In this document: positions 45,904 through 58,625 of the stretch, piece after piece | How positions within the stretch are numbered: the first letter of the stretch is position 1 | Layout of the letters: each line of letters opens with the position of its first letter | Assembly (NCBI RefSeq): GCF_964340395.1 | Contig: NC_135551.1 | Location: forward strand, 11,956,379 to 12,020,378 | DNA: 64,000 nt | Source of the DNA: Glandiceps talaboti | Lineage: Eukaryota; Hemichordata; Enteropneusta; Spengelidae | Reading direction: 5' to 3' | The notes under the pieces: generated by a model | Databases searched by the model: none | What the model was told of the DNA's origin: nothing | What the model saw: only the letters and a program-made list of their open reading frames with translations | Made by a program: the position numbers and the translations under genes

Positions 45904-48465
45904 AGTTGTAAAATTGTTTAAAATTGTAATTTTTTCAATATTTTGAAATCAATTGTTGCCGTTGGTATCATATTCTATGCACTAAGTTACATTGATTCTG
46001 CATTGACTTGGTTGACATTGATTGCTGGTAAAATTGTAATTTTTAAAAAACATAAAAATATTTTTTTTTGTGTACGTACACACGTACGTCGAAAGATGTG
46101 TACTTGACACGTGACGTATCATTCGTACATGCTATTGTTACTAATAGATAACATGGCGCCAAACATGATCGATGGTAATGTGGAACTGCTCCATTCTGCT
46201 AGTAAAAACAAGTGGGGGAAAAGAAATGAGGGCAAAATCGACATTTTTAGTGAGATACATCGATAGAATGCAGTCAAAGAACGTTGCAAGATTGCTGTTA
46301 GATAAGTCTAAAATCGGTAAATGATAACATGACAAGTACCGTAACAGTACTATAGTAGTATTTTTATGTAGTGACTTTGTGTGATCACTGAACTAAAGTA
46401 TTTTTCACTCTTCAATATGTATTTGCCTAAACACGTCTACATTATCGACATTTTACTGTATTCTGATAAAAAATACTCATCGGCATATCTCGGGAACCTT
46501 GTCCCTGTGAACACCGGCCCCACCACATCATGCATCACGACTAGAATGCGACCCAGCGGTGAATTGTAATAATAATTTGACTATGTAGTTATGCAAGTGT
46601 CACAATCGCCCGTCTATTCCCCTGCCAATCAGACCAACGGCCATAGACAAGAGCTGTGAAAATTTACCTTGGGTTCCCGCTGCTGAGTTATATTGGAGCG
46701 CGTCCTCACCGTGGGGTTATAAACGTCCCACAGGATGTGAATAAAACGATAACTACTCGCCTACAATTCAACACATCAGCCGTACTTTATTCTCCGTCAT
46801 CAACGCAATACAGTTCACAACAGGTTTGCAATACCAGACCTTACATACTAAGGTAAACCTGGGTATTTCCCGCTCAAACTCACTGGCTACAACTTGATGC
46901 TACTAACTGTCTGGAGGTGACGTAGTCCTTTGGGATTTGTCCAGAAATAGCGAAAATGACCCAGCTTTAGAAAGTAAAAGTACTAGCTGTCCAAATAACA
47001 CGCTTTGGGTCTAACAAACAGTAAACAGTAATTAATATGGTAACTAATAAACTACTAAACAAACTTTACGAGGTGGCGGCTCGTACTGTCACACAAGTAA
47101 ACTCAGGGCAGCTTGATATATTGTGGAATTTTGCTGGAAATAAAATACATGCCAACACGGCTTTCTTATAGCGATGATCTCGACGATATTATCTTATATA
47201 TCCATGATTATATGTACGCGAACCGGGATGTGGTGATGCACTGCAGCCTAAAAATGTAAAATTTTACTGTATGATCACACGTCAAGTATCGAAGTCTATG
47301 CATTTGGAGAGGGGTATGTGTGGAACTATTTAGCGAGCTGGGCATTTGCTAACATTCCTTCCATAAATATTTGTAATGGATTGATAATTGAAAGTGAATT
47401 TGGGTGTGTTCAGAGGCAAAAACTTGTTTATACAGCGTTTTTTCCCGAGGAGCCACTTTCTCCTGATAATGATCGGTACCATTGTCAAAATGAACGCATG
47501 TCACAAGAAGCACAGTGAGGTCTACGTCTGCCATGCATTATCGTTGTAAAATGTATCACGTCGTCGTGTTTCATTGCATGCCCTTGAATACGTAAATACC
47601 ATCGCCAGTGGCACATTGAGCAGTTTATATAGTCACCTGCTGAGAGGTAAATTTTTGTGGGATCGTCTGTCGACATCGAAGTGAAGTAGGTAATGTAGAT
47701 GGGTAAAACTGATCACTTAATGTGACATTCACGCTCATCAGAACAAACATTACTGCCAAGATAGCCCTGTTTGCAGACGGTGCAGCATGCAGGGGTCTAC
47801 GTTGCTCAACTCGTACGAAGGGACGACGAACACCGTATGCAAAACGGGTCTACAGGTTTCTTCATCTGTAGTTCCAAATATCAAATATACTTATAAATGT
47901 TACAGACACAACCACCGTGACTTGTGATTCCTCTGTGGCTGTGGCAATGATTTCGACATGTACAATGTATTGTTTTCACTACCGGTGATTGACGATGGTA
48001 ACTTCCGTTGGTTTTATTTTCAATTCAGGGGCGAAAATCAATAGCTAGAAAGTAGCACGAAAGTAATAAAAAGTGACAATGTGACACTTCTGTACGTCAT
48101 GTAAAATGAACTTGCCGACACAACCAGAAACTATATACAACAATTGCACAATAGTTATAGCGTTCAACTTTCAAGGATAACAAACGTAGCTCTACGTTTG
48201 CCTACACATCAGAAGGCAGATACTTCGAATGTGTCAGCTATGATAGTGAAGTCGCGTCCCAAATTCTCGCATTATCTCATCTCTTAAATGACGTGGCAAT
48301 TTGTATGGTAATGGCACGAGGTTCAAAACATTTTGTTTATGATCGAATTACTCTCTGAAGCCGTACGTCATTACAAGGGTCAATTTGACTTGCATCTGTG
48401 GATACACGATCTTTTACAGTATTTAAAATATTGAAAAAATGGTAATTTTAAACAATTATACAACT
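45904..48465. mobile_element. 2.56-kb TTAA-flanked TIR element inserted in ORF1
   Basis: Left end AGTTGTAAAATTGTTTAAAA and right end (complement) AGTTGTATAATTGTTTAAAA. Similarity continues for about 45 bp through an 'attttttcaatatttt' stretch. TTAA at 45900-45903 and 48466-48469. Dropping the element and one TTAA exactly restores the gag-like reading frame (...HNI/KVDWS...), so boundaries and duplication are secure. TTAA duplications are known for piggyBac and Sola3; the AG start is not the common piggyBac end. The interior (palindromic 'gtacgtacacacgtacg', several short frames) shows no transposase I recognise. Confidence 0.85.
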
Positions 48466-48469
48466 TTAA

Positions 48470-49283
48470 TGTTATGCAGTTCCAGCAGCACTGCTGCCCG
48501 GGCAGAGAATGCACAGTGGTATTCATAGAAAGAGAGGCCCGAGTAACGAGTGGCCATGTCAATAATGTCACATTGGTGTGCATGTAGTTCTGCCCGACGA
48601 TTTGGGTAAGCTCCGCACATAATGTTCTTGTATATCGAAAAAGCGAGGATGAATTCTTGTAAGGTCAAGGGTCGAGAGTGGCGAGTGTCTTGGAGTGGAC
48701 ATAGTGTATAGGCTGCTTCATCCACTACGATATGGCGGTCATAGTCAGATTGCTTATTGCTGGGTATAAGGAGACAAACCAAGTTGACATCCTTACCTTG
48801 CAGTATGTCCCGACAGGTAGAGGCCGACACCAGCTCGATGTGGGGCAGGCTGTCGTTGGAGATGCCCGAGGTGGCGAGGAGATCAGGGTCATTACTGTGT
48901 CCATTGTTCGAGTTGTTGGTTTTGTCGCCTTGAGTGGTGTGTGACGTCCCACGGTGGGCGTTACTGGCTGGCGAATTTGTAGCTGGAATACTGTTAGCCG
49001 TTGAATTGGCAAGAGCTGACGACAGTCAATCGATGGATCGTCTCAACTCAGCAAAGTCAGTAGTTAAGATGCTTTCAGTCGATGGGCGATCGTTGCCTGT
49101 TGGCGGGTTGTTGTTGTGGGTAGTTTGAGGTGGAGTTTGGGCATTGGCTGTTCCTGAGGCACGCACGATGTCCCGAGCTAAACGGTCGAGATCGTTGAGG
49201 CCGGTGTCTATCCCTGACTGGGAACGAGTAACTGGATGTCGAGGCTGCCTCGTTGAAGGTGTGGATTTTCTGCTTCGTGGCAT
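48470..49283 (-). pseudogene. YR-element ORF1 (gag-like), 5' part
   Basis: ATG start; Ser/Thr/Asn-rich N-terminus (RKSTPSTRQPRHPVTRSQ), one in-frame TGA at 49026-49028, then a conserved gag-like domain: LTLQEFILAFSIYKNIMCGA, PNRRAELHAHQCDIIDMATR, LSFYEYHCAFSARAAVLLE. The domain continues past the insertion at 45903. The role is assumed to be particle/RNA binding. Confidence 0.75.
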
Positions 49284-49489
49284 GTTAATTCCTTCAATGG
49301 TATATTGGAGGAAACGAAATAAATGTGGAGAAGTGTACTACAGCTGTGATGGTAGCGAATTCTCGTGAAAGAATGAGGTGATAGGCAATAAATGTGTGAC
49401 TGGTGTGGTCTGTAAACAGAGGTTATGTAATTGCTAGGTGTGTAACTTCCTGTGTTGTCAAACACTTATTTAACAAGTTAAATATTGTA

Positions 49490-50388
49490 TCATTTGGCTG
49501 TGGTCTTGTTGCTAGGCATATTTACATACATTTTTTGAATGTTTATTCAATTGTCTATTATTCCCCGTTATCTTTGCAATATATGTGATCATTTGGCTGT
49601 TGCTATGGGCGTTGTCTTGTTGCTAGGTACATTTGCATACATTTTTTGAATGTTTATTCATTTCTCTTTCTATTGCTGTTATCTTTGCAATATATGTGAT
49701 TATTTTGCTGTTGCTATGGGCGTGGTCTTGTTGCTAGGCAAATTTACATACATTTTTTGAATGTATATTCAATTGTCTAATAATCCCAATTGTTATCTTT
49801 GTGAAATACACGACCATTTGGCTGTTGCTATGGGCGTGGTCATGGTTGCTAGGGTATTTGCATACATTTTTTGAATGTTTACTCATTTGCCTACCAGATG
49901 ATGTCGTTATTTGACCAAAATATACTGTCATTTGGTTGTTGCTAAGGGCGTGGTCATGGTCGCTAGGGCCAATTTTGTCAAAATGTTTTGAAGAAAATCT
50001 GCAGAATAACACTTTCAGTAACAAGTTTCAGACTCGGTGACCAAGTACTTTTTGAGATATAAGTTTTCTGCTCAATACTTTTGGAATTATAGATTTTTAA
50101 CCAAAAAGACACATTTTTAGCCCTAATTTGCATATCACTGATGGAATCATCACGTCATGAACAAATCTTACTTTACACCCCCTTAACAATGTTCCCACCA
50201 AATTTTGCACCAATCTGCCCAGTAGTTTCTGATTTTAAGTTTTTTGACCAAAAATCACATTTTTTTACCCAAATCACACACCTGTGATGCGATCATTTTG
50301 ATTTGAACAATTTCCCAACTAGACACCCAAGGTAATGGATCCACCAAATATCATGGCAATCGTTTCAGCGTTTTTTGACTTTAAGTTG

Positions 50389-50419
<31 letters not shown>

Positions 50420-50472
50420 GCCGGGCAATCCCTATAGCACTACTGAACCTCAGTTCAGTTGTGCTAAAAAAG
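49490..50472. repeat. Second minisatellite plus composite repeat family 2
   Basis: Five units of about 115 bp (49490-49960) with 'tgttgctatgggcgtggtct', then family-2 sub-blocks, (CA)n at 50391-50418, 'gcactactgaac' hairpin and 'gtgctaaaaaa' end. The hairpin end abuts a possible exon at 50478. Confidence 0.85.
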
Positions 50473-50477
50473 GTGTG

Positions 50478-50636
50478 AACAATTTCTCCCATTCTATTCA
50501 TATTTTCAAGAAAGGCCACTGAAAAGCGGTGCAGTTCACACAACAAGGTGACATCCTCAGTTGACATACTGCCGTCACTATCCCATTGTTTTATTGATGA
50601 CTGACAGCTCACACTGGAAGGACGCTTATCACATCT
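50478..50636 (-). CDS. Possible exon of unknown gene, cut by a repeat
   Basis: Minus strand, after 'ctttgctaaag', an open stretch reads CDKRPSSVSCQSSIKQWDSD, then STEDVTLLCELHRFSVAFLE and NMNRMGEIVHT. It looks protein-like, with mixed composition, but I do not recognise it. The next bases are the terminal hairpin of the composite repeat, so the 3' border is missing. It could be an exon of the ankyrin gene or of an older duplicate. Confidence 0.3.
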
Positions 50637-50639
50637 TTA

Positions 50640-51640
50640 GCAAAGCAACAAATTATCTAAATTGACTTGACAGTTGAAAGGCCGCTTGAACAACTCCTTC
50701 GAAGTGCCACCATAGTCACAGAGTCACAGTGCGGCTTCAAATACATACTTTTCATTGTTTCCAAAATCATGCAATGTTGCAGTTTTCAATATTACTGAAG
50801 TGGGGGTACATGTAATACACTTGTGGGGAATTTGCATGTGTTGATGTCTATCTTTAAAAAAAATTGCATTGAGAGTAGGTTGGTGTTTTTGTAATGTAAT
50901 GGCAAAAGTTTAAAAGTTCACTTCTGAGAAGTATTCTTCTTCAAGACACAAACACTCTACAGTGTATATGAGTCAATTTATATCTTCAGAAAAGTGGTTT
51001 GATTCTATTACCTTTACCTGTCAAATACAGGGTATCTTAGGAATGGGATACTGCCTACTATATCATTCAGACTGATGTGGATATATACAGTATGGATAAG
51101 TTCCATATGATCACACACCTATGTGTATCTACATTGTATAACCTGTACTTTTATCTTTCTAACACTTAGAATTATACCTAATAACTTATATAAGATAGGG
51201 ACCTCAGTCATGCTGCACTACTTTCAATTAAATATGTAACATGTAATTGTCTGAGAGGTTTACTCAATACAACATATCATAAATGTTGGAAGCACAATTA
51301 CAGACATTCTTTGAATCCTATAGTGACAATAATAACATATAATGAAAATTTATTCAACCATGATGGTTATATTTGATGGTAAATATATGAGTGAATACTT
51401 CACAAAATACTATGCATGCAGTGCCCTTAGAAGATTTGGCCTAAACATCTACTTTAAATCATTACACATACTGTTAGTTGACCATTGTAGATCATAAAAT
51501 AATTATAAATGACACAGACCAATTGGTGTAGACTGTTTGAAAATAAATACAACACCTTAACCAACGATAAATGGTTGAATTGTTGATAATATTGATACAC
51601 TAACATCCCATCAAAGTCACTGATAACAAATCAAGACAAG
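50640..51640. other. Intron DNA, no gene seen
   Basis: AT-rich; no repeat or exon recognised. Confidence 0.5.
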
Positions 51641-51650
51641 TTTTAATTAC

Positions 51651-51746
51651 CTCATTCTGTGCCTCTATACCTGCACCTGCCTTTACAAGATTTTCTGCAA
51701 TATCCAAGTATCCAAATTTACTTGCATTATAAAGTGGTGAACATTT
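51651..51746 (-). CDS. Ankyrin-repeat exon
   Basis: This is a 96-bp, 32-codon exon, phase 0/0, between 'ttaccacacag' and 'gtaattaa'. Encodes CSPLYNASKFGYLDIAENLV, then KAGAGIEAQNE, a divergent ankyrin repeat (SPLYNAS for TPLHLAA; GY for GH). One codon shorter than its fellows at the N-terminal side. Confidence 0.75.
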
Positions 51747-51749
51747 CTG

Positions 51750-53230
51750 TGTGGTAAAAAATAGAAAATGGTTTATATTTAATTCATTAATTGTATTATT
51801 TGTTATATTTCCCCACTCTTTCATCAGTAAGATTGCACACTTTGATTACTTTACTCTGCAACATAAAAGGACAATAAACATTAGTACAAAATTTCAAACT
51901 TGCAAGGGGAAGTATTTGAGCATACACAAAAATACACTTAATTTTCTCATAGTAAAAATGATTGTAAAAATGGTAAGGGTCAAAGTGACCCTTACAGTAG
52001 TATATCGGTATGCAACATCTAAAATGATCCATAAACACTAATGAATCCCTCTTAAGTTCAGGAATTGTTTTAAACATGCAATACAAAATTACCATTAAAC
52101 CAAGCGTCAATGGTTCAACATTGTGGTATTATTTCATTCTTTAAAATATCATTATACCCACTATTAGTACCCAGTATCAGTAAACTGATTATTTCTATAA
52201 ATTCCCATTATTAATTTCCTGTAAGATACATATTTTAGAGTTTTTAATTATATAAGTTAATCTTGATTTCATATTAGCATCTGATTCATTTGATAGCTTC
52301 TTGAGAACACTGAACTATGTTTGATACATTACATGTATTAAACGCCGATATCACTTTTGTGAAACATTCAAGTTACACAAAATATATGATACAGCTTTTT
52401 CCATTTACTTCTATTTTATGATCAATACCTGCACTTATTGTTTAAGAATAAAATGTCCAATACATATGTTGTGTGCAGATTGAAACAAGTGGAAATCAAA
52501 GCTGACATGCACTATTAAAATAAGACTTGCCAATAAATTTGATATTGAAGCTGATAATTAAAGGTATATGGTGTGCACAAAATACCAAGGACATCAACGA
52601 TCACATGCAATGGCATTACACCATAACTCTTGAGTCAATAAACTTTAAATTCATTTATTCATAAGAAATAACAAAATTAGGTTTGCTACGTTTGACTAAC
52701 AATACTACTTTCACATCTAAATACACATGATCAGATCATCTGCAATGTATCATCTAGACACCCCAAGAAACATAAAATATTGTCTTATTTTTGACAGTTT
52801 ACCAGAAATATTTTTTTGGGGCCAAATGTTTGTCAATGATTATTTTATATTCAATACATCTATCTTTGTAAAAATCCAAATCAAATTTCAGACATGTTAT
52901 TGAAAGTCCCTGTAGGATTTGGTGGAATGACATTATATACAATGACAAAGAATTTATGGTATGATAACATTTACAAAATAAGATTACACTTAGATAATTC
53001 GTAGCATCTAAAATCCGATCACTCTCAAAAGGGAGCACATATTTAGTTTCACTGGTTATGACAGTAATGACTGGAATAAATTTAGAAGTTCAAATAGGTA
53101 CATGGATCTAAAAATATTCATTTAATAGGTAATGTAATGTAATTGTCTGTCACTTTACAAGTTACAGTTTCTAAAGTTGCAGAGTTTCATGCATTCAAGC
53201 AGTGTTGCAGTATTGTTATTTATATAAAAT
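51750..53230. other. Intron DNA, no gene seen
   Basis: AT-rich sequence between two ankyrin exons, without a repeat I recognise. Confidence 0.5.
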
Positions 53231-53234
53231 TTAC

Positions 53235-53336
53235 CTTATTGTTGGGAGTGTTGACATCTACCCCAGCTGTTATTAGACTTTCCACCACAGTTCCATAATT
53301 ATTGAAGGATGCAAGATACATGGCGGTTTCATCACT
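53235..53336 (-). CDS. Ankyrin-repeat exon with (CT)n acceptor tract
   Basis: 102 bp, 34 codons, phase 0/0, donor 'gtaaattt'. Encodes SDETAMYLASFNNYGTVVES, then LITAGVDVNTPNNK: a degenerate repeat (ETAMYLAS, TVVESLITAGVDVN). The acceptor is 'ctctctag', and the pyrimidine tract is the 83-bp (GA)n/(CT)n microsatellite at 53337-53419. Confidence 0.7.
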
Positions 53337-53338
53337 CT

Positions 53339-53419
<81 letters not shown>
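53337..53419. repeat. (GA)n microsatellite serving as polypyrimidine tract
   Basis: Almost pure GA for 83 bp, that is CT on the coding strand of the ankyrin gene, abutting its splice acceptor. Confidence 0.95.
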
Positions 53420-53421
<2 letters not shown>

Positions 53422-53664
53422 TATACACAAAATGGTTAATGATGTATGCAGACTCGTTCTGTATGTATACTTTAGTGTACTGTATGTATACTTTAGGAAA
53501 TCAAACATCAAAGAGGGAAAATGTCTTAACCACGGAATGGATAAAGGAGACCACTTCAACCTTCAAATTGTTAATGCCAGCTGTCATTGGTTGTAATATG
53601 ATGTCTTGTTAGGTTAAACACAATACCTACATGAAATTAATATGGCTAAAACCAATTAGGTTAA

Positions 53665-55953
53665 AGGTGATTCAAAATGCTCACATTCACTATCGCTAAT
53701 TTGCTAGACGACATGTTTGTGAAATGCATTCTGGTTTTAAAACTTTTCAAAAGCGTCTGCAAACACCTTAAAATGACCTTTTTTCAGTCACTTCCCTTCG
53801 GATTTACTTCGAGAGTTTTCGGGTATTTCCGGTCCCACCTAGACCACAGGATTTTATGACGTCATAAGGAGACATGGTTAGCACGTAGCCTATGACGAGC
53901 GTAGTCAACAGGTGAATAAAACTCAAAAGCATTGTGAAAAAAATACATTGCTGGTGGTTGTAATAGACATCAGTAAACAAAAACTACACTCTACATGTCT
54001 TATTAACCAACATTTACCGATATTTACTCACACTTTCTGACTAATTGGCAGTGTCTGTGGGTATAAATGCTAAAATATTATCTCCCCATATTATGGCAAA
54101 ATAACTTGATCAAAACGGCTAGACTAGATATATATAAACACTTGTAATGTCGCGTGTTTCACATTCATTGACTTTTATTTATCTGATTTTTTATTATTTG
54201 CCGACAAGAAGCATTACGATACCGTGGTGACGTTTGACGGCATCCCCGGGCCAAGGACGGCATATTTTAGCCCAATCGTACTCGCGTCGCCTTTTGAACA
54301 GTGCATTTAACAACAAAGTAAACATATTTCATCTCGAATAAATATACTAGCTATTAGAATACCAATGGGAAACTTCAAGACGGCGTATCGGGACATGTGC
54401 CACAATATATTTGTTGGTCCCATAATACACTAATTGAAACTTCAAGAAGGCGTATCGGGACATGTGCCACAATATATTTGTTGGTCCCATAATACACTAA
54501 TTGATTCGATTTGCTCCGAGCATATGGAAGTACGCTCCGAGTCATTGCATCATGTAAATGGAACTGTGGCCGACCTAATTTTGTTGTCCATATATAAAAT
54601 GAGACTGACCTGTAAATTTTTCACAGTTTTAGTTGTGGTCTTGTATTGTCACATGTTTGGCTTGTGAACACAAGTTTACATCTATTATTGTCTAGGGCGT
54701 AATACTCTAGTCCGAGTCTGAAACCCATATAAAACCTAAGAAACTCGCATTCGGATCGGACAGAACAGAAGTAGGTCTCATCGACTTGTTGGGGACTCGA
54801 ATTATTGCTTGTTTTTATTACGGTATACAGGTGATTATTATATATCAGTAGAGGGGTAGTGTTGTCAAGTTTTGTGCAGTCACCGCGGCCGCGGCAGTAA
54901 GCTCAAACTAGGATAGTTCCGCCGATCAAAGCTGAAGCAGTGTACGTACAATGTACGTATGGAATCGGGAGAGCACAGCGCACATTCGTTTCGGGTTAAA
55001 TTTATCCACGTGTTGATGTAATCCATATTTATCAATCAGATATATTGTAAAATTCTTCAAGTCGTACACTTCGAATACCATGATTCATTACAGAATTCTT
55101 CTAATGAATATTAAATAGGCTTGTTGCATTAAATTAAGTGATATCGCAACAAGGGAAACCATACAAGTTTTCTTCCAGACGAGTTGCTAAAGTCATGTAA
55201 ATGAAAACACTAAACTCACGACATTTCCTCAATTCTTTACAATTTTATTGCTGATGATATGGCAATCTAATAGCTAGTATATTTATTCAAGATAAATATG
55301 TTTACTTTGTTGCTAAATGTGCCGTTCAAAAGGCGACATCAGTGAGTATAGTCGAGTATAGTGGGCTATAATATGCTGTCGACGCCATGCCTGTCGAAGA
55401 TATTGTAATGCTTCTCCTCGGCAAATAATAAAAAAATCAGATAAATAAATTGAAACACGCGAGCGACATTACAAGTGTTTATGTATATCTACACTGTAGT
55501 CTAGCCGTTTTGATTTATTTTGCCATAATATGGGGAGATAATATTTTAGCATTTATACCCACAGACACTGCCAATTAGTCAGAAAGTGTGAGTAAATATC
55601 GGTAAATGTTGGTTAATAAGACATGTAGAGTGTAGTTTTTGTTTACTGATGTCTGTTACAACCACTAGCAATGTATTTTTTCACAATGCTGTTGAGTTTT
55701 GTTCACCTAGTGACTACGCTCGTCATAGGCTACGTGCTATCCATGTCTCCTTATGACGTCATAAAATCCCATGGTCTAGGTGGGACCGGAAATACCCGAA
55801 AACTCTCGAAGTAAATCCGAAGGGAAGTGACTGAAAAAAGGTCATTTTAAGGTGTTTGCAGACGCTTTTGAAAAGTTTCAAAACCAGAATGCATTTCACA
55901 AACATGTCGTCTAGCAAATTAGCGATAGTGAATGTGAGCATTTTGAATCATCT
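53665..55953. mobile_element. 2.29-kb TTAA-flanked element with about 690-bp inverted arms
   Basis: Ends AGGTGATTCAAAATGCTCAC and (complement) AGATGATTCAAAATGCTCAC, with TTAA at 53661-53664 and 55954-55957. Inverted arms 53665-54358 and 55265-55953 are about 90% identical, so the same 60-residue frame appears on both strands (chance). The 900-bp spacer has no transposase. Like the element at 45904-48465 it starts AG after TTAA, so both may be moved by one TTAA-specific transposase. Confidence 0.85.
54370..54503. repeat. 67-bp tandem duplication in the spacer
   Basis: Two units of AACTTCAAGACGGCGTATCG... to ...CATAATACACTAATTG, with one or two differences, at the inner edge of the left arm. 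Confidence 0.9.
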
Positions 55954-56079
55954 TTAAAACAGCTTTCCTGACTGTAGACAACTTAGATAACCTGTAAGAC
56001 CTAATTCACAATGTATCTGAATGTCCATTAAAGTACAATGCTGTGAGTACCTTATCAATATTCAGTATAAAGTATGCCT

Positions 56080-57400
56080 AAAGATGTATAAACTCAGCTT
56101 GTGTCCTTTTAAAGACAGCTTTGATGAAAATGAACAAGTCTTTGTAGAAGACACAGACCCCCCCCCCCCACCTAAATACATTACTTCTATGTGACTGAAT
56201 GGAGACATGATTTAAAAGAAATCAGTGGCAACAAATAAATACTGCAAAGTGTCTCATACTGCAGGAAATCGCTGAATTTCAGCAATTGTACTTGAAGATT
56301 CAGGTCAAGGCTAAATGTCAATGCCTGAAAAGTTAAACTTGGCAATATGTGGGTAGGCACTTGAATGTAGTCTCTATATTAATTTTTTCATATTTGGAAT
56401 TATATGGTAAATCATGATTGTTCACAAGAAATATGGCTGACCGAGTAAAAAGTAAAAAGTAAAAAGTTATATGAGCACCAAAAATAATGCATTGTGTATG
56501 TTTATCTTCTGCATTATCTATAAACATGATGTACAAGAAATTAACCACACATAATTGATACAAATTTAGTGTCTGCATACTCAAGCAAACTTTGCACTCC
56601 ATAATGGGCTCGGCTGTCGCCTCGCCCATTATGTCGTTCAAAGTTTGCTTTCGTCCATTATGGGCTGGGAGGGCGTACATTATTGTTTAAACATGATGTA
56701 CAAGAAATTAGCCACACATAATTGATACAAATTTAAAGTGACTGCAAATGCGACTAATTGCTTAATTTTGTTGGTCTATCCTGTAGATCAAGGTACAGGT
56801 TAAAGGTCGCTGTCATACAAGAAAATGTGCATGTGATTGCATATTTGTATGTGGGAGTTAGACACTTGTATGGAGTCTCTATGTATTAGTTTTTGAGTTC
56901 TGTAGTAATATACATTGCTATAGATACGGGTGCTATTCCATAAAAGTGATATCAGCACCAAAAATAATGCTTGTGTATATAAGTTCATTTCTACATTATT
57001 ATGTGTAAACATGATTTCAAAGAAATAATTGGCTAATATGTAAATACTACAATGTGTTTGTGACAGGCAGAAGTTGACTTGAAGGTCACAGTCAAGGTCA
57101 GGGTCTCCAAAGATAGGGGCATCTGATAATATGGGGTAGACACTTGAATGGAGTGTCTATTTATGTATTACACTTTTTGAGTTACGCAGTAAATATTGAT
57201 TTTTAACTACAAATATGGCTGCCATTCACTCAAATTTGCATATATCAAAAAAGTGACGTGCATATGTCCATACGATATGTCACCTTTTGTGTCAGGTTTG
57301 AAAGAAATGTGATATTGCATGTATGAGAAATGACATATTATGGACAGAGGGACGGACAGACCCGTTGTAATAGACACCCTTTTTGGGGACTAAAAACCAG
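56080..57400. repeat. Composite repeat, family 3
   Basis: Three degenerate units of about 350 bp, each with 'aagtcaaggtcagg/ggtcaaggctaaatg', 'acttgaatggagtctctat', 'gagcaccaaaaataatgc' and 'aaacatgat..aagaaat'. It ends 'ggacagagggacggacagac' and CCTTTTTGGGGACTAAAAA, again a CTAAAAA end after a microsatellite-like stretch. A C-run at 56160-56170 begins it. Confidence 0.6.
56584..56649. repeat. 66-bp palindrome inside composite repeat
   Basis: AGCAAACTTTG-CACTCCATAATGGGC, loop CTCGGCTGTCGCCTCG, then complement. The loop carries the CTCG...CTCG words typical of the other palindromes here. Confidence 0.8.
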
Positions 57401-58255
57401 GACTCATTTGAAAGCATATTGCTGAAGAGATTTTCCTAAAAACTTCAGAGGATCTCTTAATACAATAGCATTGACCACAGTATGAAAAGACTATAATGTT
57501 CATGGGTGGGAATGACTTGAATGTGTGATTGATATTGCCTTATATGATAAATCCATGAATGATATGATGTCAAATGAAGACAGATCAGTGCCAACAAGTT
57601 TTTTTCTGCAGTGCAGATGACCTTTACATTACAAGTGAGAGACCATAAAAGATGATGAACGGGTAATAGTTGGAATATTTTCCATGGTTTACCAATAAAA
57701 ATTTACTAATACATATTGTCCCAAACCAATTTTTTTGTCAGGCATCTCAGAAAATACAGACTTGTTGAGCTTCCTCCACAATTTGTTCAAAGGACTCAGT
57801 ATTTGTACACATTAACAAAGTGTGCTGACATTTTTTTTATTTCAAAATGACGATTTCTTTGTATGCAGATCCATAATTTGATTCTGAAGCTATGAGGTTA
57901 AATGGACATCCTTAATACATTGTAAAAATTGGATTTCTGATTTGGGTAAGTTACAAATGGTCTCACAACATTCAGTACAGAAATTGATGTACGTGGTCAC
58001 TACATCTGTGTTTTCATTTACTGAAATATTCCAGTCAGTGAATTCAAAATAAGCCTATAAACAGTTCACAGAATATGCAGACCAGCACTGAACTATTCCA
58101 GTTATTCTGTCTAACTTCTTTTGAATCCATTCTTTCCAAATACATTACTACATGTACTTACTTGACTTGTTTAGGTATTGACATGATAACCACACTTAAC
58201 TTTATTACAATTGGATGGATGATTGAGATTCAGAAGTATATATGTGGGCAACTCA
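57401..58255. other. Intron DNA, no gene seen
   Basis: AT-rich; no convincing frame or repeat. Confidence 0.45.
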
Positions 58256-58625
58256 AATCTCCAATCTGCTAAGTAGTTTTGGAAATAAATTGTTTTCATC
58301 AAAACCACATATTCTTAGCCCTAATTTGTCACGTCATGAAAATGCTTAATCTACAAATGTACACGTACACACCCCTAACACAGTTCCAACCACATTTCAG
58401 ACTAATCTGGCTAGCACTTTTAGAGTTTAAGTTTTTGACCAAAAATCACATTTTTGGCAAAGAACGCACATCTGTGATGCATCTCTTTCATTTGAACAAT
58501 TTTCCATACAATAGTAATATTCCCATCAAATAAGTAGGCAATTGGTCTGGTGTTTTTTTTCTTTTACACACACACACACACACACACTTCACCATGCCTA
58601 CATCACTACTGAACCTCTTTACACA
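58256..58625. repeat. Composite repeat family 2, divergent copy
   Basis: Contains 'ctgctaagtagttttggaa', 'ttttgaccaaaaatcacat', a (CA)n at 58563-58587 and 'cactactgaacc', then loses the hairpin half. Confidence 0.7.

Larger units (their letters stand above)
43100..49283 (-). mobile_element. DIRS/Ngaro-like tyrosine-recombinase retrotransposon, interrupted
   Basis: GC-rich relative to its flanks. On the minus strand in order: gag-like ORF1 (49283 to 45572, split by a transposon), RT (about 45440-44523), RNase H (about 44516-44160), tyrosine recombinase N-part (about 44100-43576). The order RT-RH-YR defines YR retroelements; the gag-like type suggests DIRS/Ngaro. Terminal repeats were not found, so the ends are approximate. 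Several stops and frameshifts. Confidence 0.8.

Noticed and set aside
46023-48400. Short frames inside the TTAA element as transposase remnants
   Set aside because: All under 70 codons, without DDE or Cys-rich motifs.
53309-53596. RERERE... open frame, plus strand
   Set aside because: Produced by the (GA)n microsatellite. The real feature is the minus-strand ankyrin exon.
53677-55941. Identical 60-residue frames on opposite strands as a duplicated gene
   Set aside because: They are the same non-coding arm of an inverted repeat read twice, with no family resemblance.
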